This document shows, in pieces, positions 32,787 to 42,033 of a stretch of 64,000 nucleotides of DNA. Each line of letters starts with the position of its first letter. The stretch's first letter is position 1. The translations under genes and the position numbers were made by a program. The stretch lies in assembly GCA_046726315.1 (NCBI GenBank), contig JBKPAG010000008.1, forward strand, positions 62,001 through 126,000, given 5' to 3'. This DNA is from JACVRX01 sp046726315 (GTDB taxonomy: Bacteria; Actinomycetota; Actinomycetes; Jiangellales; Jiangellaceae). The notes beneath the pieces were generated by a model. The model was not told where the DNA came from, made no database searches, and saw only the letters and a list, made by a program, of their open reading frames with translations.

Positions 32787-35027
32787 ATGGGAATCAAGCA
32801 CGTCATCGCGTATGCCATGCATGAGTCCGAACGGGACGAGGCGGCCCGGATGGTCGAGCACGCCCAGGTGACGGACAGCTACGTCATCGGCGACATCGAC
32901 GAGGACCGCATCGTGGCGCTCGAGCAGGCCGGGCTGCTCGTCGACGAGGTGGCGCCCTCCGGGCGCCCGACGACGGCCGCCATGGCACGGGGAACGCTGT
33001 CGGCTGAGACCGGCGTCGACGGGTGGCGGGCCGGTGGCGACGACGAAATCCCCCCACCGGAGCCGGGCCTGCCGACCCAGTGGCTGGTGAGCCTGACCAG
33101 CCCGTTGATGCGCGACATGCGGCAAGCGCTGGACGCGGCCGGTGTCCAGCTCCACGAGTACGTGCCGCACCACGCCTATGTCGCCACCGCGACACCCGAG
33201 CAGGCGTCGGAGGTCATCAATTTGCCGTTCGTCCGTGACGTCGAGCGCTACGGGCCGTCGAAAACCGGCCCGATCGTGCTCACGGCGGGTGGCGACGACC
33301 GCGGCGAGGGCGACAGCGCCCGGGTCTGGGATCTGTGGCTCTCGGATTTTCCTGGATCGGACCTGGTGCGCGAGCAGGTGCTTGCTTGGCTCGAGCAGAA
33401 CGACGTGTCGGTGGTGGGCGCGGGCGGCCGGCGGGTCCGGCTGGCCCTACCCGCGGACTCCGGGTTGAAGCGAGAGATCAGCACCCTTCCCGGTGTACTC
33501 AGCATGGTCGAGCACGTGCCGCCGAAGTGGTTCAACGACGTCGCCCGCGGCCTGCTCGGCGTTACGTCGGACAATCCCGAACGCAGCCTGCCGTTGACCG
33601 GCGCCGGCCAGGTGGTCGCCGTCGCCGACACCGGCCTGCAGGAGACGCACCCCGACTTCGCCGGCCGGGTCGTCGACGTGGTCGCGCTTGGCCGGCCGAA
33701 CGACGCGTCGGACCCGCACGGGCACGGCACCCACGTGGCCGGTTCGGTGCTGGCTGACGGTTCCGCATCGGACGGGACCTACGCCGGGGTGGCGCCCGAG
33801 GCCAAGCTGTACTTCCAGTCGCTGCTCGACCCGCATGGCGGCCTCGGTGGCCTGCCGGTCTCGATGGAGGACCTGTTCGAGCCCGCGTACCAGGCCGGTG
33901 CGCGAATCCACAACAACAGCTGGGGCGCGGCGACCGCGTCGGCGTACACCGTCGACTCCAACGACGTCGACGCCTACGCCGCTAAACGCCGCGACATGCT
34001 GATCGTCATCGCGGCGGGCAACGAGGGCACGGCCGCTAGCCCGTTCAACTCGGCACCCGGCTTCGTCGACTGGCTCTCGATCGGCTCCCCGGCGTCGTGC
34101 AAGAACGCTCTCACCGTGGGCGCCACGCGGACCAAACGGACGACCGGCGGGCTCTCCGGGCGCACCTATGGCAACAGCTGGCCCGGCGACTTCCCGAAGC
34201 CGCCGATCTCAGAGCAGCGGCTGTCCGGCGACCCGGAAAGCATGGCCGGCTTCAGCAGCCGGGGACCATGCGACGACCGGCGGATCAAGCCCGACCTCGT
34301 CGCTCCGGGCACAGACATCGTCTCGACCAGGTCTGTTCTCGCGCCGGACGGCCATTTCTGGGGCCTGGTCGACGACAACCCGGCCTACGCGTACATGGGC
34401 GGGACGAGCATGGCCTGCCCGCTGGTTGCCGGCTGCGCCACTTTGGTCCGGCAGTACTTCGCCGACGAGCGGGATACCTCGCCCAGCGCCGCGTTGCTCA
34501 AGGCGACGTTGGTAAACGGCACCCGCTGGCTCACCGGAGCGGACTCGCTGGCAGACCGCGACGCCCGGCCGAACTTCCACCAGGGCTTCGGTGCGGTCAA
34601 CCTGACGACCACCGTCCCCAACCCGGCAGAGCCCGATCTCCGGCTGGAGTTCATCGACTGCTGGGAGAAGCCGAATCTCCAGCTCGACGAGACCGGTGCG
34701 CGGCGGCAGTTCCAGGTGGACGTCCAGGCTGGGATGCCGCTGCGGCTGTGCTTGGCCTACACCGACCTGCCCGGCCGCTCGCTGCAGAACGACGTGAGCT
34801 TCATGGTGCAGGACCCCACCGGCGCAAAGATCGCCGGGAACACGGGGCTGCCGGAGATCACCAAGTCCGACGTCGACAACAACGTCGAGGTGATCCGGAT
34901 CGACGACCCGGCACCCGGGCGTTGGCTGATCCAGGTGTTCGCCCGCAATTTGCTCCGGCCGTCGCAGGACTACGCACTGGTCGTCACCGGCGCGCTGTCG
35001 TCGGCCCTGCGCCGGGCTCCGGGCTGA
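32787..35027 (+). CDS. Cytoplasmic subtilisin-like S8 peptidase with C-terminal jelly-roll domain
   Basis: This 746-residue protein starts at ATG 32787 after GAGGGGG. There is no signal peptide. Residues 1-260 are a large N-terminal region with two inhibitor-I9-like halves (VSLTSPLMRDMRQALDAAGV... and ...GVLSMVEHV). The S8 core has Asp281 in VAVADTGLQETHPDF, His313 in DPHGHGTHVAGS, the oxyanion Asn in IAAGNEG and Ser541 in GGTSMACPLVAG. Residues 615-746 form a beta jelly-roll (P-domain type) ending in WLIQVFARNLL...DYALVVTG. The layout recalls KP-43-type subtilases but kept inside the cell, as a processing or death protease rather than a nutrient enzyme. Confidence 0.93.
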   Translation: MGIKHVIAYAMHESERDEAARMVEHAQVTDSYVIGDIDEDRIVALEQAGLLVDEVAPSGRPTTAAMARGTLSAETGVDGWRAGGDDEIPPPEPGLPTQWLVSLTSPLMRDMRQALDAAGVQLHEYVPHHAYVATATPEQASEVINLPFVRDVERYGPSKTGPIVLTAGGDDRGEGDSARVWDLWLSDFPGSDLVREQVLAWLEQNDVSVVGAGGRRVRLALPADSGLKREISTLPGVLSMVEHVPPKWFNDVARGLLGVTSDNPERSLPLTGAGQVVAVADTGLQETHPDFAGRVVDVVALGRPNDASDPHGHGTHVAGSVLADGSASDGTYAGVAPEAKLYFQSLLDPHGGLGGLPVSMEDLFEPAYQAGARIHNNSWGAATASAYTVDSNDVDAYAAKRRDMLIVIAAGNEGTAASPFNSAPGFVDWLSIGSPASCKNALTVGATRTKRTTGGLSGRTYGNSWPGDFPKPPISEQRLSGDPESMAGFSSRGPCDDRRIKPDLVAPGTDIVSTRSVLAPDGHFWGLVDDNPAYAYMGGTSMACPLVAGCATLVRQYFADERDTSPSAALLKATLVNGTRWLTGADSLADRDARPNFHQGFGAVNLTTTVPNPAEPDLRLEFIDCWEKPNLQLDETGARRQFQVDVQAGMPLRLCLAYTDLPGRSLQNDVSFMVQDPTGAKIAGNTGLPEITKSDVDNNVEVIRIDDPAPGRWLIQVFARNLLRPSQDYALVVTGALSSALRRAPG

Positions 35028-35030
35028 CCG

Positions 35031-37880
35031 TTGACCGCTTCTGTGACCACCAGCGGAGAGGCGTTGGGCTGGGATGACCTGGCCCCGCTGCATCGGCTGC
35101 TGGCTGGGACCGACGACGGGATCCGTGCCGCGGCCGCCGAGGCCGCCGCCCGGCTGCCGCTCACGGTCGCGGCCTGGGATCGGGTCGGCGACGTGCTTGC
35201 TGAGTTGCTCGAGACCGGGCCTACCGTCGCGGTGGCACGGGCAGCGACGCACGCGCCGTTGGTCCGGCTGCGGCAGCAGCTCCGGACGATTGCGGCAGAC
35301 GGCGGCCATCCGGCTCAGCACGTCGCGTCGGTGGCATTGACTGACATCGGCGACGACAACGTGCTCGCCGCTGACGTCTCCCGCCTCCTGGCTCGGCCGC
35401 TGACCAACCACACAGCGGTGCGGCTCGCGGGACTCCCGCTGGAGCGCCTGTCGATGTCACCGCAGCGGATCCCGGAACTGCATGCCTCCGACGGCCGTGG
35501 GTCCCTGTCGTTGTTGACAGCGGTCGCGGCCGCCCGGCTCGGTGAGACAGACCGACTCGACCGACTGCTTCGCCGGGCAGCCGAAGAGCCGGCCGTGCTC
35601 CTGCTCCGCCGGGCCGGCCAGAGCCCGGGGGCGTTGCTGTCGGCGAGTGCGTCTCTGCGCACGGCTCTGCGTTCTGTGCCGCCGCTTCCGGACGTGTTGC
35701 AAGCGCATCTCGAGCGCCAGTTGTCGGCTGATGCCGAGGCGCACCGGGTGCTGAGATCGGTGTGGCTGCAACCGCAGCGCCAACCCGTCACACCGCAGCG
35801 CCTCGACGTTTTCACCGGCCCGCTCGCTCGGTTCGTCGCCGATATTCGGTCCGGATCCGTCCCGTGGGCCGGCCTCTTCCTCACCGCGCAAGCAACGATG
35901 TTGCAGGACAGCGCGCCCGATCCACGAGCGGTTTTCTCGACGTGGATTCGGGTCGCGGATGCGGCGGCGGCAGTATGGCCGCAGGTCGCCTGGACTCTCA
36001 GCCGAGGCGGCGGCCGCATTCTGATCGACCGGGTGTCACCGTGGTTCGACGATCCCGATTCTGCTCTCGCGGCTTGCCTGGCGGTGCGTGACGCGGCGGG
36101 CTGGCTGACGACACCACGGCCACCAGACGAGCCCTCGGTCGTCGTCAGCGACGAGCCGCTGCTGGGAGCCGGTTTGGCGTTCGGCGCACATGAGCTTCCT
36201 CCGCCGGAACAGCCACCGTGGCCACGGCCTACCGAACTTGTTGACCCGACCCTGGCCGTCGAAGCGCCGCTGAAAGAGGGCTGGGCCACGGAAGTGCCGT
36301 CGTTCGGAGCCGGCTTCGAGCCGGAGGGCATCGACGTACCATCGTCCGGGTCGTCACCGCAGCCGGCCGCTTCCTATGCGAAACTGTCCTGCCCGTCGGC
36401 AGTCGTCGTCGAGGAGGAGTTCGACCTCGACCTCGGCCTCGGACCACGTCCGACTCGGGGCGTGACCGCGCAACCGCTGACGCTGCCAGACCAGCCCGAG
36501 TACACGCTGACCGTGCAGATCGTTGTCGACGGGTTCGCGCTGCGGCCGGACGAGCAGCCGACGATTGATCTCGCCGTTTCCCCGGCGACGCCATATCCGA
36601 CGGCGACTCTGCATCTGACCGCTCTGTCGGATCCCGAGTTCGGGCCGCTGCGCTCGATCCTCGCCGTGTTCTCCGTCGATGGACGGACCGTCGGGAGCGC
36701 CACCCGAGCGGTCGAGGTCGTGGCTTCGCGATCCCAGCTCTCCCGTGATGCCGTTGACGCGCCGCCGACCGGCGTGGACACCGCGCTGCCAGCCGAGGCT
36801 CAGACGGCGGATCTGACCGTCACGATCAGCAAAGGTGACGACGTGGACGGGCGGCGGCTGCTGTGGAGTTTCCAGTCGCCGCATCCGACGGTGCCTGGGT
36901 CGGCCGAGCCGCTGAGCTGCACTCTCGGCAGCCGGCCGGAGGATTTCGCCAAGAGCCTCATGAGGTCGGCGGGACGAGTCCAGGGAGAGTCGCTGAAGGC
37001 GGAGATCACCGGCGCGGGCAGGCTGATCGCCCGGCTCGTTCCGACCGAGGTACACGCCGCACTCCGAGCGTCCGCTGCGGCTGTCGGCGGCCCACCGAGC
37101 GTCCTGCTTCTCTCCGCCGACCCGTTCGTTCCGTGGGAGCTCGCCAGGATCGACCTACCGTGGGTGTCGGAAGCTCCGCCGATGCTCGGTGCCCAGGCGG
37201 CCGTCGGCCGGTGGGCGCTGCGTGAGCCTGGGCCCACACCCGAGCCGCCACGATCGGTCTCGGTGCGGGACATGACGATTGTCCGCGGCGTGTACGAACG
37301 CGTCATCGGGTTCAAGCAGCTCAAGTTTGCCGAACAAGAAGCCCTTGATCTCCAGGCTGCTTATGGCGCCACGCTGGTCGACGCTGCCCAGGAGCCGTTC
37401 TTCGCGTGCCTGCGCGGGGAGCCGTCGGCAGAGGTCCTGCATTTCGCCATGCACGGCAAGTTCGACCCGATGGGTCTGCAGGACGGCCTCATCCTGGTCG
37501 ACGGGAACGTCGTCGACCCTCTGATGATCTTGGGCACCGACCTCAGCCGGCATCCCTTCGTCTTCCTGAATGCGTGCCAGGTGGGGATGGCCGGCGAGAC
37601 GCTCGGCCAGTACGGCGGCATGGCCCAGTCGTTCGTGGAGGCGGGCGCCTCGGGTGTCATTGCGCCGTTGTGGGTCGTGAACGACGAGGTAGCGCGGGAC
37701 GTGTCGCTGCGCTTCTACGCGTCGGCGTTTGCCGGGACATCGCCTGCCGAGTTCCTCCGGGCGGAACGGGCCCGCGACAGTGCGAGCACCCACCTGGCGT
37801 ATGTCCTGTACGGACATCCCTTGCTGCAGCTGACCCGGCCCAAGGAGGCGGATGGCGATGGCGACCCAGCTGGACCCTGA
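35031..37880 (+). CDS. CHAT-domain (caspase-fold) protease with helical-repeat and beta-rich N-terminus
   Basis: This 949-residue protein starts at TTG 35031, three bases after the S8 stop (GTG 35043 is an alternative). Residues 10-370 are alpha-helical with HEAT-like repetition (LRQQLRTIAADGGHPAQHVA, LDRLLRRAAEEPAVLLLRRA). Residues 470-590 contain two beta-sandwich-like stretches (YTLTVQIVVDGFALRPDEQP; YPTATLHLTALSDPEFGPLR). The C-terminal 270 residues are the CHAT domain: HFAMHGKFD (His808) and VFLNACQVG (Cys849), both catalytic residues present. CHAT proteases such as Csx29 and gasdermin-cleaving TPR-CHAT act in immunity. The target is unknown; the esterase gene overlaps its end. Confidence 0.9.
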   Translation: MTASVTTSGEALGWDDLAPLHRLLAGTDDGIRAAAAEAAARLPLTVAAWDRVGDVLAELLETGPTVAVARAATHAPLVRLRQQLRTIAADGGHPAQHVASVALTDIGDDNVLAADVSRLLARPLTNHTAVRLAGLPLERLSMSPQRIPELHASDGRGSLSLLTAVAAARLGETDRLDRLLRRAAEEPAVLLLRRAGQSPGALLSASASLRTALRSVPPLPDVLQAHLERQLSADAEAHRVLRSVWLQPQRQPVTPQRLDVFTGPLARFVADIRSGSVPWAGLFLTAQATMLQDSAPDPRAVFSTWIRVADAAAAVWPQVAWTLSRGGGRILIDRVSPWFDDPDSALAACLAVRDAAGWLTTPRPPDEPSVVVSDEPLLGAGLAFGAHELPPPEQPPWPRPTELVDPTLAVEAPLKEGWATEVPSFGAGFEPEGIDVPSSGSSPQPAASYAKLSCPSAVVVEEEFDLDLGLGPRPTRGVTAQPLTLPDQPEYTLTVQIVVDGFALRPDEQPTIDLAVSPATPYPTATLHLTALSDPEFGPLRSILAVFSVDGRTVGSATRAVEVVASRSQLSRDAVDAPPTGVDTALPAEAQTADLTVTISKGDDVDGRRLLWSFQSPHPTVPGSAEPLSCTLGSRPEDFAKSLMRSAGRVQGESLKAEITGAGRLIARLVPTEVHAALRASAAAVGGPPSVLLLSADPFVPWELARIDLPWVSEAPPMLGAQAAVGRWALREPGPTPEPPRSVSVRDMTIVRGVYERVIGFKQLKFAEQEALDLQAAYGATLVDAAQEPFFACLRGEPSAEVLHFAMHGKFDPMGLQDGLILVDGNVVDPLMILGTDLSRHPFVFLNACQVGMAGETLGQYGGMAQSFVEAGASGVIAPLWVVNDEVARDVSLRFYASAFAGTSPAEFLRAERARDSASTHLAYVLYGHPLLQLTRPKEADGDGDPAGP

Positions 37881-39327
37881 TGGCGGATTCGTCGAGATCG
37901 GTGGCGTCCTGATCGCCACACCGGGCGTCGGCGGACAAGCCGAAGCCGTCCACCCGTCCACTGGTGACAGCCGCGCGGAGGCGCACGTCTCCGACAACGT
38001 AGCGGCCGCGTTGTCAGCAGCCGATCTCCGGGTGCAGGTCGACATCGAACTGTCCGACCTGTCGGTCGGCACGGGGGCCGGGATCGGCCGCGGTGGCGGC
38101 GAGGCCGAACCGGCGATCGTGGCCCAGGTCCCATCGCCGGGCGAGAGCATGGGACAGGTGGTTCTGCTCGTCGACGAGGATGGGCTGCTGACCTGGCACT
38201 ACCCGACGTCGGACCAGCCGGTCGGCGCGGGCGGGACCCGCGGGGACGAGCTGCTGACCTATCGCATCCCGATACGGGCCCCGGCCGTCGGCGCCGAAGA
38301 CACTCGCGGGCCGGTGGGCTGGCTGGCCAAAAAGGTCCTCAAGGTCCTGGTCTTCCGGCTCCTCGACGACATGCTGGGCCGGGCCGGCCGATACCTGGCC
38401 GGCCGGTGGGAGGAGAAGCACCGGTGGTACGGCCTTCGCACGGTTACCGGTTCGTCCGGGCTGGATGGCGAGCCGGTCGACTGGGCAGGGTTGACCGCAG
38501 GGCCGGTGTTGCTCCTTGTCCACGGCACGTTCTCCCGTGGCGCGACGGCGTTCTCGGAGCTGCCCTCGGATGAGCTTCGAAGCCTCGCCGATGCTTATGG
38601 TGGCCGGATCATCGTCTTCGACCACCCGACCGTCAGCGTCGACCCGGTGACCAATGCGCGATGGTTTGTCGAGCAGTTCACGGCCGGAGCTCCGGACGAC
38701 GCCGCAATCGTCGTCGATGTGATTGCGCACTCGCGGGGCGGGCTGGTCGCGCGAGCGCTATCCGAGCAGCAACATCGGTTGGCTCTCTCCGGCCGCCGGC
38801 TCGAGGTGCGCTCCGCTGTGTTCGTCGGCGTGCCGAACGCCGGGACGGCACTGGCGGATCCCGAGCACCTCGGCGACCTGCTCGACACCTACACCAACCT
38901 GCTCGATGCCTTCCCGGACATCGGCGCGGTAGACGTGCTCCAGGTCGTCCTCGAGGTGGTGAAACAGGTGGCGACTGGCGTGGTCGAGGGCCTGGACGGA
39001 CTGATGTCCATGAATCCCGGTGGCGACTACCTGCGCGCCCTGAACAAGGAACCGGCGGAGCATCCGGGCTACGCCGCCATCGCCGCCGACTTCACCCCGA
39101 CCTCACGCAACGCCCGGCAGCTCGCCATGAACCTGGTCGCCGACAAGCTGTTCCGCAGCGCAAACGACTTGGTAGTGCCGCGTGCCGGGGCGTGGGAAGT
39201 CGACGACCGTTCGCTGGTGGCGGCCGACCGCCGGTTGTCCATCGCCGATGATCAGGCAGTGACCCACAACGGCTACTTCGCCAGCCCTGATGTGCGGGAA
39301 CGGCTGCGGGAGTGGCTCATTTCGTGA
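37858..39327 (+). CDS. Alpha/beta-hydrolase (lipase-like) with N-terminal extension
   Basis: The product has 489 residues from ATG 37858, which stands nine bases after AAGGAGG; ATG 37852 is possible. It overlaps the CHAT gene by about 23 bp, so expression is coupled. The first 210 residues carry no recognised motif. The hydrolase has the oxyanion loop LLLVHGTFSRG, nucleophile elbow VIAHSRGGLVAR (Ser292), an aspartate in FRSANDLVVPR and a terminal histidine in AVTHNGYFASP. This is the triacylglycerol-lipase/PGAP1-like arrangement. There is no signal peptide, so the substrate would be internal, such as membrane lipid. A lipase next to CHAT and subtilisin genes fits a membrane-damaging effector, by inference. 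Confidence 0.85.
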   Translation: MATQLDPDGGFVEIGGVLIATPGVGGQAEAVHPSTGDSRAEAHVSDNVAAALSAADLRVQVDIELSDLSVGTGAGIGRGGGEAEPAIVAQVPSPGESMGQVVLLVDEDGLLTWHYPTSDQPVGAGGTRGDELLTYRIPIRAPAVGAEDTRGPVGWLAKKVLKVLVFRLLDDMLGRAGRYLAGRWEEKHRWYGLRTVTGSSGLDGEPVDWAGLTAGPVLLLVHGTFSRGATAFSELPSDELRSLADAYGGRIIVFDHPTVSVDPVTNARWFVEQFTAGAPDDAAIVVDVIAHSRGGLVARALSEQQHRLALSGRRLEVRSAVFVGVPNAGTALADPEHLGDLLDTYTNLLDAFPDIGAVDVLQVVLEVVKQVATGVVEGLDGLMSMNPGGDYLRALNKEPAEHPGYAAIAADFTPTSRNARQLAMNLVADKLFRSANDLVVPRAGAWEVDDRSLVAADRRLSIADDQAVTHNGYFASPDVRERLREWLIS

Positions 39328-39360
39328 ACGAGTCCGTTGAGACCCGCGCAGGAGCTGCCA

Positions 39361-40308
39361 GTGACGTCAATGATGACCCCGCGGCGGGCGAAGGTGTGCG
39401 TCCTGGGCAGCGCGAACATGGATCTCGTCGTCACGGTCGACCGCGCACCGAAACTCGGGGAGACGGTGACTGGGCGTATTTTCGCCCAGATACCCGGTGG
39501 CAAGGGGGCTAACCAGGCCCTCGCCGCCGCGCGAGCCGGCGGCCACGTCCGCATGATCGGCGCGGTCGGCGACGACGCATTCGGCCAACAGATCCGTGCG
39601 GTGCTGGAAGCTGACGGAGTCGACACGACCGGACTGCTGGTGGTCGACGAACCAACCGGCACGGCTCACATCGTCGTCGACGCCGATGGTGAGAACGCCA
39701 TCGTCGTCGTGCCCAGTGCGAACGGTTCGATGCGTTCGTTGACCGACGATCACCGGGAAATGATCAGTACGTCAGACGTGCTCCTACTGCAGCTGGAGCT
39801 TCCATCCGGGATCGTCAACCAAGCAGCGAGGTGGGGCGCCGAACAAGGGACCCGAGTGGTGCTGACGCCGGCTCCAGTCGCGCCCGTCGCCGATGACCAG
39901 CTCGGCGCGATTGATCTCTTGGTCCCGAACGAGCACGAGGCAGCGCAGCTCACCGGCCACGACAACGTTCGGACCGCGGCCCACATGCTGCTCAGCCGCG
40001 GGGCTGGCGCCGTCGCGATCACGATGGGGCGACGAGGTTGCCTGTATGCCGACGGCTCGGGCGTCATCGAGATGCCCGCGCGAGACGTCCCGGCGATCGA
40101 CACAACCGCCGCAGGTGACACGTTCGTCGCCGCACTCACCGTGGCCCTCACGGAAGGCCGCGCGCTACGCGAGTCTCTCGAATGGGCAACCGCCGCGGCA
40201 GCAATCTCCGTCCAACGACCCGGTGCTTCGACGTCAATGCCCTATCGACCCGAGATCGATGCGCTGGTCGCCGACACGAATCCGCCGACGGGCAACCGCG
40301 TTCCATAG
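39361..40308 (+). CDS. Ribokinase-like PfkB-family sugar kinase
   Basis: The protein has 315 residues from GTG 39361, seven bases after AGGAG; ATG 39370 is an alternative. Ribokinase signatures: VLGSANMDLVV at the N-terminus, PGGKGANQALAAARAG (substrate glycines), LVPNEHEAAQLTG, and DTTAAGDTFVAALTVAL (catalytic base Asp and anion hole). It follows the hydrolase gene by 33 bp on the same strand and is probably in the same transcript. A ribokinase could salvage ribose released from NAD or ADP-ribose; that would be meaningful beside SLOG and TIR genes, but it is speculative. Otherwise an ordinary sugar kinase. Confidence 0.9.
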   Translation: MTSMMTPRRAKVCVLGSANMDLVVTVDRAPKLGETVTGRIFAQIPGGKGANQALAAARAGGHVRMIGAVGDDAFGQQIRAVLEADGVDTTGLLVVDEPTGTAHIVVDADGENAIVVVPSANGSMRSLTDDHREMISTSDVLLLQLELPSGIVNQAARWGAEQGTRVVLTPAPVAPVADDQLGAIDLLVPNEHEAAQLTGHDNVRTAAHMLLSRGAGAVAITMGRRGCLYADGSGVIEMPARDVPAIDTTAAGDTFVAALTVALTEGRALRESLEWATAAAAISVQRPGASTSMPYRPEIDALVADTNPPTGNRVP

Positions 40309-40413
40309 CGGAACATCATCGAATCTGCGTTAGTCTAGGGCACCGGCAATCGGCGGAGATGTTGAAACAGCTGTTTGTATGGACACCGGAGCAAGTCTGG
40401 GGGTACGGGCGAC

Positions 40414-42033
40414 TTGAGCTGGGAAAGCCAATTTGCAAATGCGACGCGCAGCTTCGAATGGCCGCGGGTCGCGGAACTCGCCAACGGATATGTGGAACAT
40501 CTGCGCAACACAAGTGAATATGTTTCGGCGACCGAAGCCAAGTCAATTCTCGCCTTGTTGCGCGAGAACCGGCGGTCTAACGAACTTCTTCGGGTCGCCG
40601 ATGCGTTGCTGGGGCACGGTGTCGAAGATGCCGCGGTGAAGCGGCAGTTCGCGCAGGCGCTCGTCGACCGGGACAGCCCGGCAGCCTCCCTCCTGATCTT
40701 TCGCACCCTCGTTGCCGATCCCGGTGTCTCGGAGGGAGAACGCGCGGAGGCCCAGGGCGGCGTGGGGCGTTGCTACAAGCAGATGTACGTGCTGAACACC
40801 GCCGGCGGACTGCGCTCGCGCTATCTACAGCTCGCCCTCGCCGCATACCGCAAGGCGTACGACCAGGACCACGGGCGGATCTGGCACGGCATCAACGTCG
40901 TAGCGCTGCTCTGGCGAGCCGACCGAGACGGGATCGGCCTGCCCGACGTCGTCGATGCCGGCACGGCGGCCCGCAATCTCGCCGAGGAGATCCTTCTTCG
41001 CGTCGAGTCGGACCCCGATCCAGATGCGTGGGCGCAGGCAACTGCCTGTGAGGCGTGTATCGCCCTCGGTCGGCACGACGAGGCCGTGGAATGGGCCGCG
41101 CGGTTCGCGTCCGACCGCGACGCCGACGCCTTCAAGATCGCCGCTGTGCTCCGCCAGCTGATCGAGATCTGGCAACTCGACACGGCCGGACCACCCGGCG
41201 ACGCCGTGTTGCCAGTCATGCGGTCCGCACTGCTCGATCAGGACGGTGGCGCCGTTGCCGTCGCGACCCGGGACGTCCGTGCAACCCGGCTGCACCAGGC
41301 CGTGGACCCGAAACTGGAAAAGGTCCTGGGGGAGGAGCGATTCCAGACGTTGACGTGGTATCGGACTGGGCTACAGCGATGCCGAGCAGTGGCTCGAATT
41401 CAAAACCTGAACGAACAGGGGATTGGGACCGGGTTTCTGATCGACGGGAGTGCCCTGCATCCCGCGTTGCCGAAGAATGTGTTGGCGACCAACGGACACG
41501 TTGTTCCTGAGATGTTGGATCCACGCAACGCAGTGGTCGACTTTCGAGGTCTTGATGAAGACCAGGATTCGCGACAAAGCTTTCGTGTAGTTCGCCGTTG
41601 GTGGTACGAGCCATCCCGAACTCCCGGACTGGACACTACTCTTCTCGAGCTCGAAGACTTTCCACGCCACGTCACACCCATCCCGCCGGCAGCTGCGCTC
41701 CCGAGGCTTGATAGCGACCCGCCGCCGCGCGCGTACCTCATCGGTCATCCAGGTGGCCAGGCTCAGCCGCAGTTCACCATTCAGGACAATCTCTTGCTCG
41801 ACTATGACGACTCCCGGGTTCACTACCGCTCTCCGACCGAACCGGGCAGCTCTGGCAGCCCGGTGTTCGACGACCAATGGCAACTCATCGCACTCCACCA
41901 CGGCGGCGGCTTCGAGATACCGAGGCTGAACAGCAAGGGCGGCACGTACCCGGCCAACGAAGGTATCTCGGTGTGGGCCATCATTGACGGTCTCGAACGG
42001 CGTCCACCAGTGGCCGAGGAGATCGTCGTGTGA
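40414..42033 (+). CDS. TPR/TRAF-binding-like helical protein fused to a trypsin-like serine protease
   Basis: The protein has 539 residues from TTG 40414, where LSWESQFANATRSFEW matches the usual beginning of this architecture; TTG 40375 is an alternative. Residues 1-290 are tetratricopeptide-like helices of the DUF4071 (MAP3K TRAF-binding-like) type, with GGVGRCYKQMYVLN, RYLQLALAAYRKAYDQDHGR and NVVALLWRADRDG. Residues 340-530 are a trypsin fold: His362 in ATNGHVV, Asp407 in TPGLDTTLLELE and Ser482 in EPGSSGSPVF. There is no signal peptide. The stop overlaps the SLOG gene (GTGA), so the two are made together. Cytoplasmic trypsins with such partners are known parts of conflict systems. Confidence 0.88.
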   Translation: MSWESQFANATRSFEWPRVAELANGYVEHLRNTSEYVSATEAKSILALLRENRRSNELLRVADALLGHGVEDAAVKRQFAQALVDRDSPAASLLIFRTLVADPGVSEGERAEAQGGVGRCYKQMYVLNTAGGLRSRYLQLALAAYRKAYDQDHGRIWHGINVVALLWRADRDGIGLPDVVDAGTAARNLAEEILLRVESDPDPDAWAQATACEACIALGRHDEAVEWAARFASDRDADAFKIAAVLRQLIEIWQLDTAGPPGDAVLPVMRSALLDQDGGAVAVATRDVRATRLHQAVDPKLEKVLGEERFQTLTWYRTGLQRCRAVARIQNLNEQGIGTGFLIDGSALHPALPKNVLATNGHVVPEMLDPRNAVVDFRGLDEDQDSRQSFRVVRRWWYEPSRTPGLDTTLLELEDFPRHVTPIPPAAALPRLDSDPPPRAYLIGHPGGQAQPQFTIQDNLLLDYDDSRVHYRSPTEPGSSGSPVFDDQWQLIALHHGGGFEIPRLNSKGGTYPANEGISVWAIIDGLERRPPVAEEIVV

